Origin: Quatrionicoccus australiensis
GTDB lineage: Bacteria > Pseudomonadota > Gammaproteobacteria > Burkholderiales > Rhodocyclaceae
NCBI RefSeq assembly: GCF_020510425.1
Contig: NZ_JAHBAH010000001.1
Coordinates: 2,771,001-2,835,000, forward strand
DNA: 64,000 nt
Direction of reading: 5' to 3'
The notes beneath the pieces were generated by a model, which saw only the letters and a program-made list of their open reading frames with translations, was not told the origin of the DNA and searched no databases. Position 1 is the first letter of the stretch. Each line of letters starts with the position of its first letter. The position numbers were made by a program, and so were the translations under genes. Shown here piece after piece: positions 33,913 to 44,752 of this stretch.

Positions 33913-34551
33913 TTATAGTCGACCGCTGCGCGCCGGCAACTCCAATACGGACCTGATTTTGATGTCTACAAAAGGCGATTGGCGTAAGCCAGCGCTCACC
34001 CACACAGTCTTCATGCCGAGTTTCTTGGCGGTGACCAGGTTGGCCAGGCTGTCTTCGACCATGATGCATTGCCGGGCCTGCAGGTGTTCGGCACGGAGCA
34101 GGGCGTGAAAGCCGCTGCGCATCGGTTTGGGCCGGAAGCCCAGGCTCTCGACCGAATAGGCAGCGTCGAAATGGCGCCACAGGCCGGTGATCCTGAGTAC
34201 GGCGTCCATGTAATGGCGCGGCGCATTGGAGTAGATGATCTTGCGCCCGGGCAGGCGGCGCAGGGCGTGCAGCGTCGCCGGCTGGAAGACCAGTTTGGCG
34301 GCGAGGTCGGGGAACTGATGCGTCTCGCGCAGGAAGTGGTGCGGGTCGATCGGGTGGTGCCGGATCAGGCCGAGCAGCGTGGCGCCGTAGCGTTCCCAGT
34401 AATGCTGGCGGATCTGGTTGGCGGCCTGGCGGTCGAGGCCGAGATGGCGTTCGATGTAATCGCGCATCGCCCGGTTGATTTGCGGAAAGATGTGCGGGCT
34501 GGCGTCGTGCAGCGTGTTGTCGAGGTCGAACAGCCAGGTCGGATTATTCAT
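33913..34551 (-). CDS. pyrimidine 5'-nucleotidase (HAD superfamily)
   Basis: 212 residues from ATG 34551 (another ATG at 34560 adds three residues). The HAD motifs are WLFDLDNTLHD (nucleophile Asp and acid Asp), IIYSNAPRHYM (motif II), the Lys in FRPKPMRSG (motif III) and MVEDSLANL (motif IV). Relatives dephosphorylate UMP/CMP or house-clean modified nucleotides. The start codon stands only a few bases after the T-run of the argB terminator and no ribosome site is visible, so expression probably depends on readthrough or is low. Confidence 0.85.
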   Translation of the reverse strand: MNNPTWLFDLDNTLHDASPHIFPQINRAMRDYIERHLGLDRQAANQIRQHYWERYGATLLGLIRHHPIDPHHFLRETHQFPDLAAKLVFQPATLHALRRLPGRKIIYSNAPRHYMDAVLRITGLWRHFDAAYSVESLGFRPKPMRSGFHALLRAEHLQARQCIMVEDSLANLVTAKKLGMKTVWVSAGLRQSPFVDIKIRSVLELPARSGRL

Positions 34552-34562
34552 CGGGCGCATGG

Positions 34563-34588
34563 AAAAAAAGCCCGCAGGGCGGGCTTTT
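34563..34588 (-). terminator. Rho-independent terminator between argB and the nucleotidase gene
   Basis: On the minus strand AAAAGCCCGC and GCGGGCTTTT form a 10-bp stem with a 3-base loop, followed by seven T. It ends three bases before the upstream ATG of the nucleotidase gene. Confidence 0.85.
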
Positions 34589-34607
34589 GGATGGTGGCGG
34601 TCAGCAC

Positions 34608-36027
<1,420 letters not shown>

Positions 36028-36031
<4 letters not shown>

Positions 36032-36453
36032 GCGACGGGTAGGGGCGAGGCGCCGGGTGCCGGTGCGTCGAGCAGCAGCCACAAGGGGTGTTTGGCATCC
36101 GCAATGTGGGCGGCGCTGCTTAGGACTTCGAGCAGTGTCGTGTAGGCGTCCGGATCAGTCTTGCGCAGCGTTGTCAGGCCGCTTATCAGGACGATGCTGC
36201 CGCATTTGCCGCGCCATTCTTCATCGGCCAGGCAGTCGTGCAAGGCGTCGAAATTGGCGCCGTACCAGTCGGGGAAGGCCAGCGCCTGGCCTAGCGTGTG
36301 CAGGACCAATTCGCGAGAGCCGGCGTGGCCGAGGTCGACCGCGAGCAAGCGGCTGCCGTGCTGGCGGGCGATTTTCTCGATTCCGGGACGGTCGACCGGT
36401 AAAAAATGGAATAAACCGGAGGCGAGCGATTTTTTCGGTGCGTGCTGCGGCAT
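36028..36453 (-). CDS. barstar-family ribonuclease inhibitor
   Basis: A 141-residue cytoplasmic protein of the barstar fold. The family core is recognisable: ELVLHTLGQALAFPDWYGANFDALHDCL, where the acidic and aromatic residues contact the RNase active site. It begins 3 bases after the RNase gene and would protect the cell from enzyme that is not exported. The N-terminus is about 40 residues longer than classical barstar. Overlaps nudB by four bases. Confidence 0.9.
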
Positions 36454-36456
36454 CGG

Positions 36457-36819
36457 CTACTCCCGAATCCGGCGGAAAGTCCGGTAATGGTCGTCGGTGT
36501 AGAAATACTCGCGCTGCTCGCCGGCAATGATGCGGCGCGGGCCGCGGTCGCGGCGGCCGGGCGTTTTCACGGTGTATTCGGCGTAGTAGCCGCGCGGGCG
36601 TTGCGGCAGGAGCTTTTCGTAATTGCCGAAGACGATGCCGTCGCGGGCATAGGGAAACGGGCCGCCGGTCTTGATCAGGGTCAGCGTGCGCTGCGCTTCG
36701 TACGGCAATTCCGCCGCTTGAATCGTGTCGACCGCCTGGCTTTCACGGTTGAAGGTGAAAGCGGCTGCGCTTCCGATCGTCAGCCAGAAGACGACAAGGA
36801 GGCGCAGCCAGACTTGCAT
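36457..36819 (-). CDS. secreted barnase-family guanyl ribonuclease
   Basis: A 120-residue protein with a signal peptide of about 20 residues (ending SAAA). The mature part has the microbial RNase core: catalytic Glu in YYAEYTVKTPG, Arg in GPRRIIAGE, and the terminal His in DDHYRTFRRI; GIVFGNYEKLLPQRPRGYY precedes them. It cleaves single-stranded RNA after guanosine, outside the cytoplasm. It lies directly behind aspS (6 bases) and before its inhibitor gene. Confidence 0.88.
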   Translation of the reverse strand: MQVWLRLLVVFWLTIGSAAAFTFNRESQAVDTIQAAELPYEAQRTLTLIKTGGPFPYARDGIVFGNYEKLLPQRPRGYYAEYTVKTPGRRDRGPRRIIAGEQREYFYTDDHYRTFRRIRE

Positions 36820-36825
36820 GCTGTC

Positions 36826-38625
36826 TTAGGCCTTGTCGATTTCGACCTGGGTTTCGACCTTCTGGCGCAGACGGATGTGCAGTTCGCGCAGTTGCTTCTC
36901 GTCGACGCCGGACGGCGCGTCGGTCAGCAGGCACTGGGCGCGCTGGGTCTTCGGGAAGGCGATCACGTCGCGGATCGACTCGGCACCGGTCATCATGGTG
37001 ACGATGCGATCCAGGCCGAAGGCCAGACCGCCGTGCGGCGGCGCGCCGTACTTCAGCGCGTCGAGCAGGAAGCCGAACTTGGCCTGCTGTTCTTCCGGAC
37101 CGATGTTGAGGGCGGAGAAGACCTTTTCCTGCACGTCGGCGCGGTGGATACGCACCGAACCGCCGCCCAGTTCCCAGCCGTTCAGCGCCAGGTCGTAGGC
37201 CTTGGCCAGGCACTTGCCCGGATCGCTGACCAGCAGGTCGAGATGCTCGTCCTTCGGGCTGGTGAACGGGTGGTGGCAGGCGCTCCAGCGCTTGTTCTCG
37301 TCGTCGTATTCGAACATCGGGAAGTCGATGACCCACAGCGGTGCCCACTTGGCGCCGGTGACAAAGCCCTTTTCGTGGCCGATCTTGATGCGCAGCGCGC
37401 CGAGCGCGTCATTGACGATCTTGGCCTTGTCGGCGCCGAAGAAGATCAGGTCGCCGGACTGGGCGCCGGTGCGCTCGATGACGGCCTTGAGCGAAGCTTC
37501 GGACAGGTTCTTGACGATCGGCGACTGCAGGCCGGTTTCGTTGATCTGCGTGACGTCGTTGACCTTGATGTAGGCCAGGCCCTTGGCGCCGTAGATGCCG
37601 ACGAACTGGGTGTAGGCATCGATTTCGCCGCGCGTCAGCGTGGCGCCGCCCGGGATGCGCATGGCGGCGATGCGGCCGCCTTCGCTGTTGGCGACGCCGG
37701 CGAAGACCTTGAAGGCGACATCCTTGAAGGCGTCGGTGACTTCGGTGAGTTCAAGGGTGACGCGCAGGTCCGGCTTGTCCGAGCCGAAGCGGTGCATGGC
37801 TTCGGCGTAGGTCATGCGCGGGAAGTCCGGCAGGTCGACGTCGATTGCTTCCTTGAAGACGGTGCGGATCAGTTTTTCGGTCAGCGCCATGATTTCGGCC
37901 TCGCTCATGAACGAGGTTTCGATATCGACCTGGGTGAATTCCGGCTGGCGGTCGGCGCGCAGGTCTTCGTCACGGAAGCACTTGACGATCTGGTAGTAGC
38001 GGTCGAAGCCGGCCACCATCAGCAGTTGCTTGAACAACTGCGGCGATTGCGGCAGCGCGAAGAACTGGCCGGAATGGACGCGCGACGGCACGAGATAGTC
38101 GCGGGCGCCTTCCGGGGTGGACTTGGTCAGCATCGGCGTTTCGATGTCGATGAAGCCGGCATCGTCGAGGAAGCGACGGAAGGCGCGCGCCGTCTTGTAG
38201 CGCAGCATCAGGTTGTTCTGCATCTGCGGGCGACGCAGATCGATGACGCGATGGGTCAGGCGGACGTTCTCGGAGAGGTTTTCCTCGTCGAGCTGGAACG
38301 GCGGCGTGACCGACGGATTCAGGACTTCGATTTCATGGCAGAGGATTTCGATCTCGCCGGAAGCCAGGTTGGCATTGGTCGTGCCGGCCGGGCGCGGACG
38401 CACCTTGCCGGTGATCTTCAGGCAGAACTCGTTGCGGACGGATTCGGCAATGGCGAAAGTGTCGGCACGATCCGGATCGCAGACGATCTGGGCCAGGCCT
38501 TCGCGGTCGCGCAGGTCGATGAAGATGACGCCGCCGTGGTCGCGCCGGCGATGTGCCCAGCCGCAAAGGGTGACGATTTGCCCGTCGAGGGCGGCGTTGA
38601 GTTGTCCGCAATAATGGCTACGCAT
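36826..38625 (-). CDS. aspS: aspartyl-tRNA synthetase (bacterial type)
   Basis: 599 residues. It has an OB-fold anticodon domain ([22 protein letters not shown]), class II motif 2 ([19 protein letters not shown]), the bacterial GAD insertion domain and motif 3 ([10 protein letters not shown]). It charges tRNA-Asp. Whether it also mischarges tRNA-Asn cannot be decided, since no asnS or gatCAB is in view. It follows DUF502 by 21 bases and probably shares a transcript with the FmdB-type gene upstream. Confidence 0.97.
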   Translation of the reverse strand: MRSHYCGQLNAALDGQIVTLCGWAHRRRDHGGVIFIDLRDREGLAQIVCDPDRADTFAIAESVRNEFCLKITGKVRPRPAGTTNANLASGEIEILCHEIEVLNPSVTPPFQLDEENLSENVRLTHRVIDLRRPQMQNNLMLRYKTARAFRRFLDDAGFIDIETPMLTKSTPEGARDYLVPSRVHSGQFFALPQSPQLFKQLLMVAGFDRYYQIVKCFRDEDLRADRQPEFTQVDIETSFMSEAEIMALTEKLIRTVFKEAIDVDLPDFPRMTYAEAMHRFGSDKPDLRVTLELTEVTDAFKDVAFKVFAGVANSEGGRIAAMRIPGGATLTRGEIDAYTQFVGIYGAKGLAYIKVNDVTQINETGLQSPIVKNLSEASLKAVIERTGAQSGDLIFFGADKAKIVNDALGALRIKIGHEKGFVTGAKWAPLWVIDFPMFEYDDENKRWSACHHPFTSPKDEHLDLLVSDPGKCLAKAYDLALNGWELGGGSVRIHRADVQEKVFSALNIGPEEQQAKFGFLLDALKYGAPPHGGLAFGLDRIVTMMTGAESIRDVIAFPKTQRAQCLLTDAPSGVDEKQLRELHIRLRQKVETQVEIDKA

Positions 38626-38646
38626 GAAACTTTCCGTAAGTTCTAA

Positions 38647-39276
38647 TCAGGTGTTGGTGGTGATGCGAGCGTGTGGCGGAGGCGCCACGACACCCATCGA
38701 AATGATGTACTTGAGTGCCTCGTCGACCGTCATTTCCAGCTCGACCACGTCCTTGGCCGGCATCATCAGGAAGAAGCCGGAGGTCGGGTTGGGGGTGGTC
38801 GGGACGTATACGCTGACGTAGTCGCCATCGAGGTGATTTATGACGTCGCCGCCCGGTTGACCGGTCAGGAAGGCGATGGTCCAGCTGTTCTGGTGCGGGT
38901 AGCGAACCAGGACGGCCTTGCGGAAGGCGTTGCCGTTCGGTGAGAAGAGCGTGTCGGAAACCTGCTTGACGCTGTTGTAAACCGAATTGACGACCGGAAT
39001 GCGGGCGAGCAGCATTTCCCACCAGACGACCAGCTTCTGGCCGATGAAATTGGCGGCGAGCAGGCCGGTGAGCAGGATCATGACCAGCGTCAGCACCGCG
39101 CCGGCGCCAGGAATCGGGAAACCGACCAGGTTTTCCGGGTGGACCGATGCGGGCATCAGGCGCAGGGACTGATCGAGGGTACTGACGATCATCGACAGTA
39201 CCCAGCCGGTGATGACCAGGGGCACCCAGATCAGGAGCCCGGTGATGAAGTAACGTTTGATCAGTTGGCCACGCAC
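38647..39276 (-). CDS. DUF502 membrane protein
   Basis: 209 residues with two transmembrane helices (about 10-30 and 52-75) and a conserved cytoplasmic beta-rich tail (RIPVVNSVYNSVKQVSDTL, VYVPTTPNPTSGFFLMMPAKDV). Function unknown; this family is widespread in betaproteobacteria, nearly always between an FmdB-type gene and aspS, as here. It overlaps the FmdB gene end by 16 bases. Confidence 0.9.
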   Translation of the reverse strand: MRGQLIKRYFITGLLIWVPLVITGWVLSMIVSTLDQSLRLMPASVHPENLVGFPIPGAGAVLTLVMILLTGLLAANFIGQKLVVWWEMLLARIPVVNSVYNSVKQVSDTLFSPNGNAFRKAVLVRYPHQNSWTIAFLTGQPGGDVINHLDGDYVSVYVPTTPNPTSGFFLMMPAKDVVELEMTVDEALKYIISMGVVAPPPHARITTNT

Positions 39277-39515
39277 GACGAGCAGCTTCCTTCCCCGGTC
39301 TGGCAGGGCGGTGCGGCGTCAGCTTTCTTGCTGCCGCCCTTGAAATCGGTGGCGTACCAGCCGCTTCCCTTGAGCTGGAAGCCGGCGGCCGACAATTGCT
39401 TGGTGTAGCTTTCCTTGCCGCATTCCGGGCAGGTCGTGAGCTGCGGGTCGCTCATCTTCTGCAGATGTTCTTTCTGGAAGCCGCAGGAATCACAGCGATA
39501 TTCGTAAATCGGCAT
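39261..39515 (-). CDS. FmdB-family zinc-ribbon protein
   Basis: An 84-residue protein starting MPIYEYRCDSCG with a second CPECG pair, the standard FmdB putative regulatory zinc ribbon. A C-terminal CSSC pair is added. Its role is unknown. A strong ribosome site (TGGAGGA) and a TATAAT on the minus strand (39542-39537) lie just upstream, suggesting that the FmdB-DUF502-aspS-RNase-barstar-nudB run starts here. Confidence 0.88.
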   Translation of the reverse strand: MPIYEYRCDSCGFQKEHLQKMSDPQLTTCPECGKESYTKQLSAAGFQLKGSGWYATDFKGGSKKADAAPPCQTGEGSCSSCVAN

Positions 39516-39536
39516 GGGAATCCTCCAAAACCTTGA

Positions 39537-39542
39537 ATTATA
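39537..39542 (-). promoter_or_regulatory. probable -10 element of the FmdB-aspS operon
   Basis: A perfect TATAAT on the minus strand 22 bases before the FmdB start. No good -35 is found at 16-18 bases, so the promoter is only partly supported. Confidence 0.4.
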
Positions 39543-39585
39543 ACCGAGTGCAGGGAATGCTTATATCAGGCTTGCAGCCGATATT

Positions 39586-40440
39586 TCAAGAGAGCATGCC
39601 GAGATAACGTTCGGTTAGTGCCGGTCCCCAGAACAGGGCGATGCCGCCGGCAGCCGCCAGGTAGGGGCCGAAAGGGATGGGGATGTTGCGGCCATGGCGT
39701 CCGAAAACGATCAGTGCAATGCCGACGCTTGCGCCGACGACAGAAGAGAGCAGGATGATGGTCGGCAACATCTGCCAGCCCAGCCAGGCACCCAGTGCGG
39801 CCAGCAATTTGAAGTCGCCGTAGCCCATGCCTTCTTTTCCGGTTGCCAGCTTGAACAGCCAGAATACCGACCACAGCGCGAGATAGCCGGCCATGGCGCC
39901 GATGACTGAAGTTGCAAGGTCGGTATAGGTTGTGTCCAGATTGAAGGCGAGGCCTAGCCAGAGCAGCGGCAGGGTGATGGCGTCCGGTAACAGTTGGGTG
40001 TCGAAGTCGATCATTGCCAGGGCGATCAATGCCCAAACCAGCACCAAGGCGCCCGCCGCCTGAATGCTCGGGCCGAAGTGCCAGACGGTATACGCAGAGA
40101 GCAATGCGGTCAGGGCTTCGATGGTCGGGTAGCGTGCCGAGATTTGCGTGCCGCAGCCGGCGCATTTTCCCTTGAGAATCAGCAGGTAGCTGATGATCGG
40201 GATGTTTTCGAGTGCCGATATCCGATGGCCGCAGGCCGGGCAGCGCGAACGGGGTTTGGCCAGCGTCAGGGGCTCGTCATCCGGTACGGGCGTTTCTCCC
40301 CTGAGTTCGGCGCACTGAGCCTGCCATTCGCGCTCCATCATCTTCGGCAGTCGGTGAATCACCACATTAAGGAAGCTGCCGATACACAAGCCGAGCAGCC
40401 CGGCGAGGAAGGTAATGATGGTGGGTAAATCTAAAATCAT
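39586..40440 (-). CDS. pilD: type IV prepilin peptidase / N-methyltransferase
   Basis: A 284-residue polytopic membrane protein. GSFLNVVIHRLP at the N-terminus, two CxxC pairs in the cytoplasmic loop (CPACGH, CAGCGT), and the catalytic aspartates in MIDFDTQLLPD and GMGYGDFKL (the GxGD motif) identify the A24 peptidase. It cleaves type IV prepilin leader peptides and methylates the new N-terminus. It overlaps pilC by four bases in the pilB-pilC-pilD operon. Confidence 0.95.
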   Translation of the reverse strand: MILDLPTIITFLAGLLGLCIGSFLNVVIHRLPKMMEREWQAQCAELRGETPVPDDEPLTLAKPRSRCPACGHRISALENIPIISYLLILKGKCAGCGTQISARYPTIEALTALLSAYTVWHFGPSIQAAGALVLVWALIALAMIDFDTQLLPDAITLPLLWLGLAFNLDTTYTDLATSVIGAMAGYLALWSVFWLFKLATGKEGMGYGDFKLLAALGAWLGWQMLPTIILLSSVVGASVGIALIVFGRHGRNIPIPFGPYLAAAGGIALFWGPALTERYLGMLS

Positions 40441-41666
40441 CCGACGACCGCACCGATCTTGAATATTGGCAGATACATCGCGACTACCATGCCGCCAATC
40501 AGCGTACCAAGAACAACCATGATCAGCGGCTCCATCAGGCTGGTCATGGCATCGACAGAATCGTCTACTTCCTGTTCAAAAAAGTCTGCTACTTTGGAAA
40601 GCATCGAGTCCAGGGCCCCGGACTCCTCGCCGATGGAGACCATCTGGGTCACCATGTTGGGGAAAATGTTGACGTTTTCCATGGCGCTGGTCAGATTGGT
40701 GCCGCTGGAAACTTCGCTCTGGATCTGTCGAGTGGCCAGTTTGTAGACGTAATTGCCGGCCGCGCCGCCGACAGACTCGAGTGATTCTACGAGTGGTACG
40801 CCGGCTGCGAACATGGTGGCCAGAGTGCGTGTCCAGCGCGCGATAACCGATTTTCGGATGATTTCACCGAATATGGGTAGACGGAGCAGAAGGCGGTCCA
40901 TGACGATCTGCATTTTTTCGGACCGCCGCCAGCTTTCCAGAAAAGCATAAAATCCGCCGCCGATGATGGCAAATATCGCCCACCAGTAAGAAACGAAGAA
41001 GTCGGAAATGGCAATGACAATCAGGGTTGGAACCGGAAGGTCGGCACCAAAGCTCTTGAATACATCCTTGAAGGCTGGAATCACGAAGAGCATGATCACA
41101 GCTGTAATGATGAAGGCAACGACCAGTACGGCAATCGGATAGAACATGGCTGATTTGATCTTGCTCTTGATCGCGAGAATCTTTTCCTTATAGGTGGCAA
41201 GACGCTCCAGCAGGGAGTCAAGAATGCCGGCCTGCTCGCCCGCTGAAACCAGATTGCAATAAAGTATGTCAAATTGCAGCGGGTATTTACGGAAGGCCTG
41301 GGACAGCGAACTGCCGGTTTCGACATCCGACTTGATGTCGAGCAGGAGTTTTCCGACCGCCGGGTTGGCGTGGCCGCGACCGACGATGTCGAAGGCCTGC
41401 AGGAGCGGTACGCCCGAGCGCATCATGGTGGCCAGCTGGCGCGTGAACAGCGCGATGTCCTTTTCGGTGATCTTGCCGCCGCTCTTGAAGCGGACCTTCT
41501 TGATCTTGGCATTGGAAATGCCTTGGCGGCGCAAGGTGGTCTGGACCACGGTTTCGCTGGCGGCACGAATTTCGCCGCGCACGTTTTTCCCGTCCTTGTT
41601 CCTGCCCTCCCAGAGGAAAGCGCTTTCCTTTACGGTCCTGGCCTTGGGCCTTGCGGCAGTCGCCAT
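40437..41666 (-). CDS. pilC: type IV pilus inner-membrane platform protein
   Basis: 409 residues with two GspF/PilC domains (each with a FTRQLATMMRSGVPLLQAFD-like start and a long helical hairpin) and three membrane helices. It couples the assembly ATPase to pilin insertion. It sits between pilB (15-base gap) and pilD (overlap). Confidence 0.95.
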   Translation of the reverse strand: MATAARPKARTVKESAFLWEGRNKDGKNVRGEIRAASETVVQTTLRRQGISNAKIKKVRFKSGGKITEKDIALFTRQLATMMRSGVPLLQAFDIVGRGHANPAVGKLLLDIKSDVETGSSLSQAFRKYPLQFDILYCNLVSAGEQAGILDSLLERLATYKEKILAIKSKIKSAMFYPIAVLVVAFIITAVIMLFVIPAFKDVFKSFGADLPVPTLIVIAISDFFVSYWWAIFAIIGGGFYAFLESWRRSEKMQIVMDRLLLRLPIFGEIIRKSVIARWTRTLATMFAAGVPLVESLESVGGAAGNYVYKLATRQIQSEVSSGTNLTSAMENVNIFPNMVTQMVSIGEESGALDSMLSKVADFFEQEVDDSVDAMTSLMEPLIMVVLGTLIGGMVVAMYLPIFKIGAVVG

Positions 41667-41681
41667 TCCACTTCCTTTGCT

Positions 41682-43397
41682 TTATATGTTGGTGGTGCTC
41701 AGTACTTCGTCGAGCGAGGTCATGCCTTGCTTGACCTTGAGCAAACCGGATTCACGCAGATTCTTTACACCTTCGGCTGCTGCCTGTTTCCCCAGGTCGA
41801 GGGAGTTGGCGCCGCTCATGATCAGGCGTTGCATGGCTTCCGAGACCGGCATGACCTGATAGATGCCGACCCGTCCCTTGTAGCCGCTGCCCTTGCAGCG
41901 CTCGCAACCGACTGGGCCGTACAGTGTCCACGAGCCGTCGAGGTCGGACTCGGTAAAGCCGGCATCGAGCAGGGCCTGGTTGGGAACCGTCATCGGCTTT
42001 TTGCAGGTGCATAGCCGGCGAGCCAGGCGTTGTGCGGTGATCAACTGGATACTCGACGCGATGTTGAAGGTAGGGACCCCCATGTTCATCAGTCGCGTCA
42101 GGGTTTGTGGTGCGTCATTCGTGTGCAGCGTGGAAAGCACCATGTGGCCGGTCTGGGCTGCCTTGATGGCGATTTCGGCGGTTTCGAGGTCGCGGATTTC
42201 GCCAACCATGATGATGTCCGGATCCTGGCGCAGGAAGGCCTTGAGGGCTACCGGGAAGGTCAGGCCGGCGCGGTCGTCAACGTTAACCTGGTTTACGCCG
42301 GGCAGGTTGATTTCAGCGGGATCCTCTGCGGTCGAGATATTGACGCCATCCTTGTTCAGGATGTTGAGGCAGGTATAGAGCGACACCGTTTTGCCGGAGC
42401 CGGTCGGACCGGTAACCAAAACCATGCCGTAAGGACGGTTGACCGCGTCGAGGAGTGCTACTTTTTGTTCCGGCTCGTAACCGAGCGCCTCGATGCCGAG
42501 CGTGGCCGAGGTTGGGTCGAGAATACGCAGAACGATCTTTTCGCCTTGCAATGTCGGCAGGGTGCTGACCCGGAAGTCGATGGCGCGGGTCTTGGAGAGC
42601 ACCAGTTTCATCCGGCCGTCCTGGGGGACGCGCTTTTCGGCGATATTCAGGCGCGAAATAACCTTGATGCGGGAAGCGATCTTTTCCTTGATGGCGAGCG
42701 GTGGCGTCGCGACTTCGCGCAGGATGCCATCGACACGGAAGCGAATGCGGTAATACTTTTCGTACGGCTCGAAGTGGATGTCCGAGGCGCCATCGTTGAT
42801 GGCGTCGAGCAGCATCTTCTGGATGAACTTGACGACCGGGGCATCGTCGATTTCCTGGCCCGCCGCTTCGTCCACCTTATTGTTGGATTCTTCATCCAGG
42901 AAGTCGAGGTTGATGTCATCGCCACCTAGATTCTTCAGGCTATCTTCAGTTGATTCGGAAAATTTGCTGACAAGAGGAATCAGTTTCGGGTGTTCGACAA
43001 CAATCGGGTCGACCGCGAGACCGGTCTGGAAGCGGATCTCATCCAGAGCCCGCAGGTTGGTCGGATCGGAAATGGCAACCGACAGCCGGTTGCCTCGCTT
43101 GTTGAGCGGGATGACCTTGTGGGTGGCCATGAGCTTGCGGTCAATGGCCGTTGCCGGGATGTGGGCTTCGTCGAAGGCGTTGAGGTCCAGCAGCGGATAG
43201 CCGAAGGTGTCGGCGACAAAGCGTGCGATGTCCAGAGCCGAGGCCTTCTGGCTGGCGATGATCTGTTCGATCAGTGGAATCTTGGCTGAGCTCGCTTGCG
43301 AGATCAGCTGTTCGGCCTCTGCCTCCTTGAGTTGCCCGGCTTGTACCAGTGCTCGTGCCAGGCCGCTAAGAGGAGTAGTTTGAGGTGTCGCTGCCAT
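41682..43397 (-). CDS. pilB: type IV pilus extension ATPase
   Basis: A 571-residue AAA+ secretion ATPase. An N-terminal MshEN-type domain (about residues 1-150) could bind c-di-GMP or another ligand. Walker A is GPTGSGKT near 340, Walker B GEIRDLETAEIA near 405, followed by the His box and the tetracysteine zinc site (LCTCKKP and CERCKGSG). It powers pilin polymerisation. First gene of pilB-pilC-pilD; the major pilin is not in the window. Confidence 0.96.
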   Translation of the reverse strand: MAATPQTTPLSGLARALVQAGQLKEAEAEQLISQASSAKIPLIEQIIASQKASALDIARFVADTFGYPLLDLNAFDEAHIPATAIDRKLMATHKVIPLNKRGNRLSVAISDPTNLRALDEIRFQTGLAVDPIVVEHPKLIPLVSKFSESTEDSLKNLGGDDINLDFLDEESNNKVDEAAGQEIDDAPVVKFIQKMLLDAINDGASDIHFEPYEKYYRIRFRVDGILREVATPPLAIKEKIASRIKVISRLNIAEKRVPQDGRMKLVLSKTRAIDFRVSTLPTLQGEKIVLRILDPTSATLGIEALGYEPEQKVALLDAVNRPYGMVLVTGPTGSGKTVSLYTCLNILNKDGVNISTAEDPAEINLPGVNQVNVDDRAGLTFPVALKAFLRQDPDIIMVGEIRDLETAEIAIKAAQTGHMVLSTLHTNDAPQTLTRLMNMGVPTFNIASSIQLITAQRLARRLCTCKKPMTVPNQALLDAGFTESDLDGSWTLYGPVGCERCKGSGYKGRVGIYQVMPVSEAMQRLIMSGANSLDLGKQAAAEGVKNLRESGLLKVKQGMTSLDEVLSTTNI

Positions 43398-43484
43398 TAA
43401 TTACAGTCAAATGCCGTCTAGATCGGGCGATGATGCTACGTAGGCGCATGTTTGTAAAGGTTGTTCGCCCGGGGCGCTGCTTGT

Positions 43485-44747
43485 TCAGGGGCGATAGATC
43501 CTGACGGTGACGACGCTGCGGTCCTTGGTTTGCAAAATCTCGACCGGGATGCCGGCCAGTTTGATGCTGACATCCGACTCGGGAATGTCCTGAAAATGCT
43601 CCAGGATCAGTCCGTTCAGCGTTTTTGGGCCATCCAGAGGGAAATTCAGGCCGAGCATGCGATTGATTTCCCGCAGGGGGCGGGAACCTTCGACAATGAC
43701 CTGGCCTTCCGGTGTCCAGTTGAGCGAGTTCCCCAGGCCGGGCAGCGAGGTGGTGAAATCGCCGACAAATTCCTCAATGATGTCTTCCAGGGTCAAAAGA
43801 CCAAGGATTTCACCGTATTCGTCGACGACAAAGCCGATTCTCTGGCGGTTTTCCTGGAAGAAGGCCAGTTGCGAAAAGACCGGTGTGCCGGCCGGGATGT
43901 AGTACGACGGTTGTAGCTGCTGCAGAAGCGCCGCTTCGTCGAATTCGGGATCGCCGAGACTGGCGAGCAGGCGCCTGACCGGCAGGATGCCGATCAACTG
44001 GTCGAGCGACTCGCGGCAAACCGGCAGGCGGCTGTGGTGACTGGTGGCCAGTTGGGTGCGGACTTCCGTCCAGTCCAGGTCGAGGTCGAGAATCTCGATC
44101 TGGCCACGTGGGGTCATCACATCTTCGACGGTGATGTTGGTCAGTTCAAACAGGCTGGAGAGAATGGTTTGGTGCTTTTTCGGCATCAGGTGTGATGATT
44201 CCAACACCAGACTACGCAATTCTTCCTGCGAGAGCTTGCTTTCGCCGTGCATGCTGCCGGGCGAGAGGCGAATTGTTTTCAGCAGTGCCGTGACGAACAG
44301 ATTGACGAACCAGATAATCGGGTAGGCCAGTCGCAGCAGGGGAGTGAGGACGTAGCTCAGCAGCGGGGCGAGTCGATCGGCGTGGGTGGCGCAAATCACC
44401 TTGGGTGATATTTCGGCGACGACGAGCAGGGCGAAGGTGATGCTTAATGTGCCAATTTCCAGCGCCCATTTCGATTCGCCGAACAGCGCCAGGGCGATGT
44501 AGCCGGTGAGCGTGGCGGCCGCAGCATTGAACAGGGTGTTGCCGAGCAGGATCAGGCCAAGCAGTTTGTCGGTCTGGCTGAGCAGGGCGAGCGCCAGTTT
44601 GGCTCCCCGGTGTCCGTTCTGGGCGGCGTGGCGCAGACGGAAACGATTGGCCGCCATCATGGCGGTTTCGGAACCGGAGAAAATGCCGGACAGGATCAGC
44701 AGCACGAACAGTGCGCCGAACATGGCCGGCAGCGGCAACTCATCCAT
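43485..44747 (-). CDS. CNNM/CorC-family ion transporter with CBS domains
   Basis: 420 residues. An N-terminal DUF21/CNNM membrane domain with about four helices (SGSETAMMAANRFRLRH, LLGNTLFNAAAATLTG, EISPKVICATHADRLAP) is followed by a CBS pair (TVEDVMTPRGQIEILDL ... GLLTLEDIIEEFVGD) and a CorC C-terminal domain. It resembles YfjD. CNNM homologues move magnesium out of the cell. It lies five bases after ypjD, a frequent arrangement. Confidence 0.92.
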   Translation of the reverse strand: MDELPLPAMFGALFVLLILSGIFSGSETAMMAANRFRLRHAAQNGHRGAKLALALLSQTDKLLGLILLGNTLFNAAAATLTGYIALALFGESKWALEIGTLSITFALLVVAEISPKVICATHADRLAPLLSYVLTPLLRLAYPIIWFVNLFVTALLKTIRLSPGSMHGESKLSQEELRSLVLESSHLMPKKHQTILSSLFELTNITVEDVMTPRGQIEILDLDLDWTEVRTQLATSHHSRLPVCRESLDQLIGILPVRRLLASLGDPEFDEAALLQQLQPSYYIPAGTPVFSQLAFFQENRQRIGFVVDEYGEILGLLTLEDIIEEFVGDFTTSLPGLGNSLNWTPEGQVIVEGSRPLREINRMLGLNFPLDGPKTLNGLILEHFQDIPESDVSIKLAGIPVEILQTKDRSVVTVRIYRP

Positions 44748-44752
44748 TGGCT

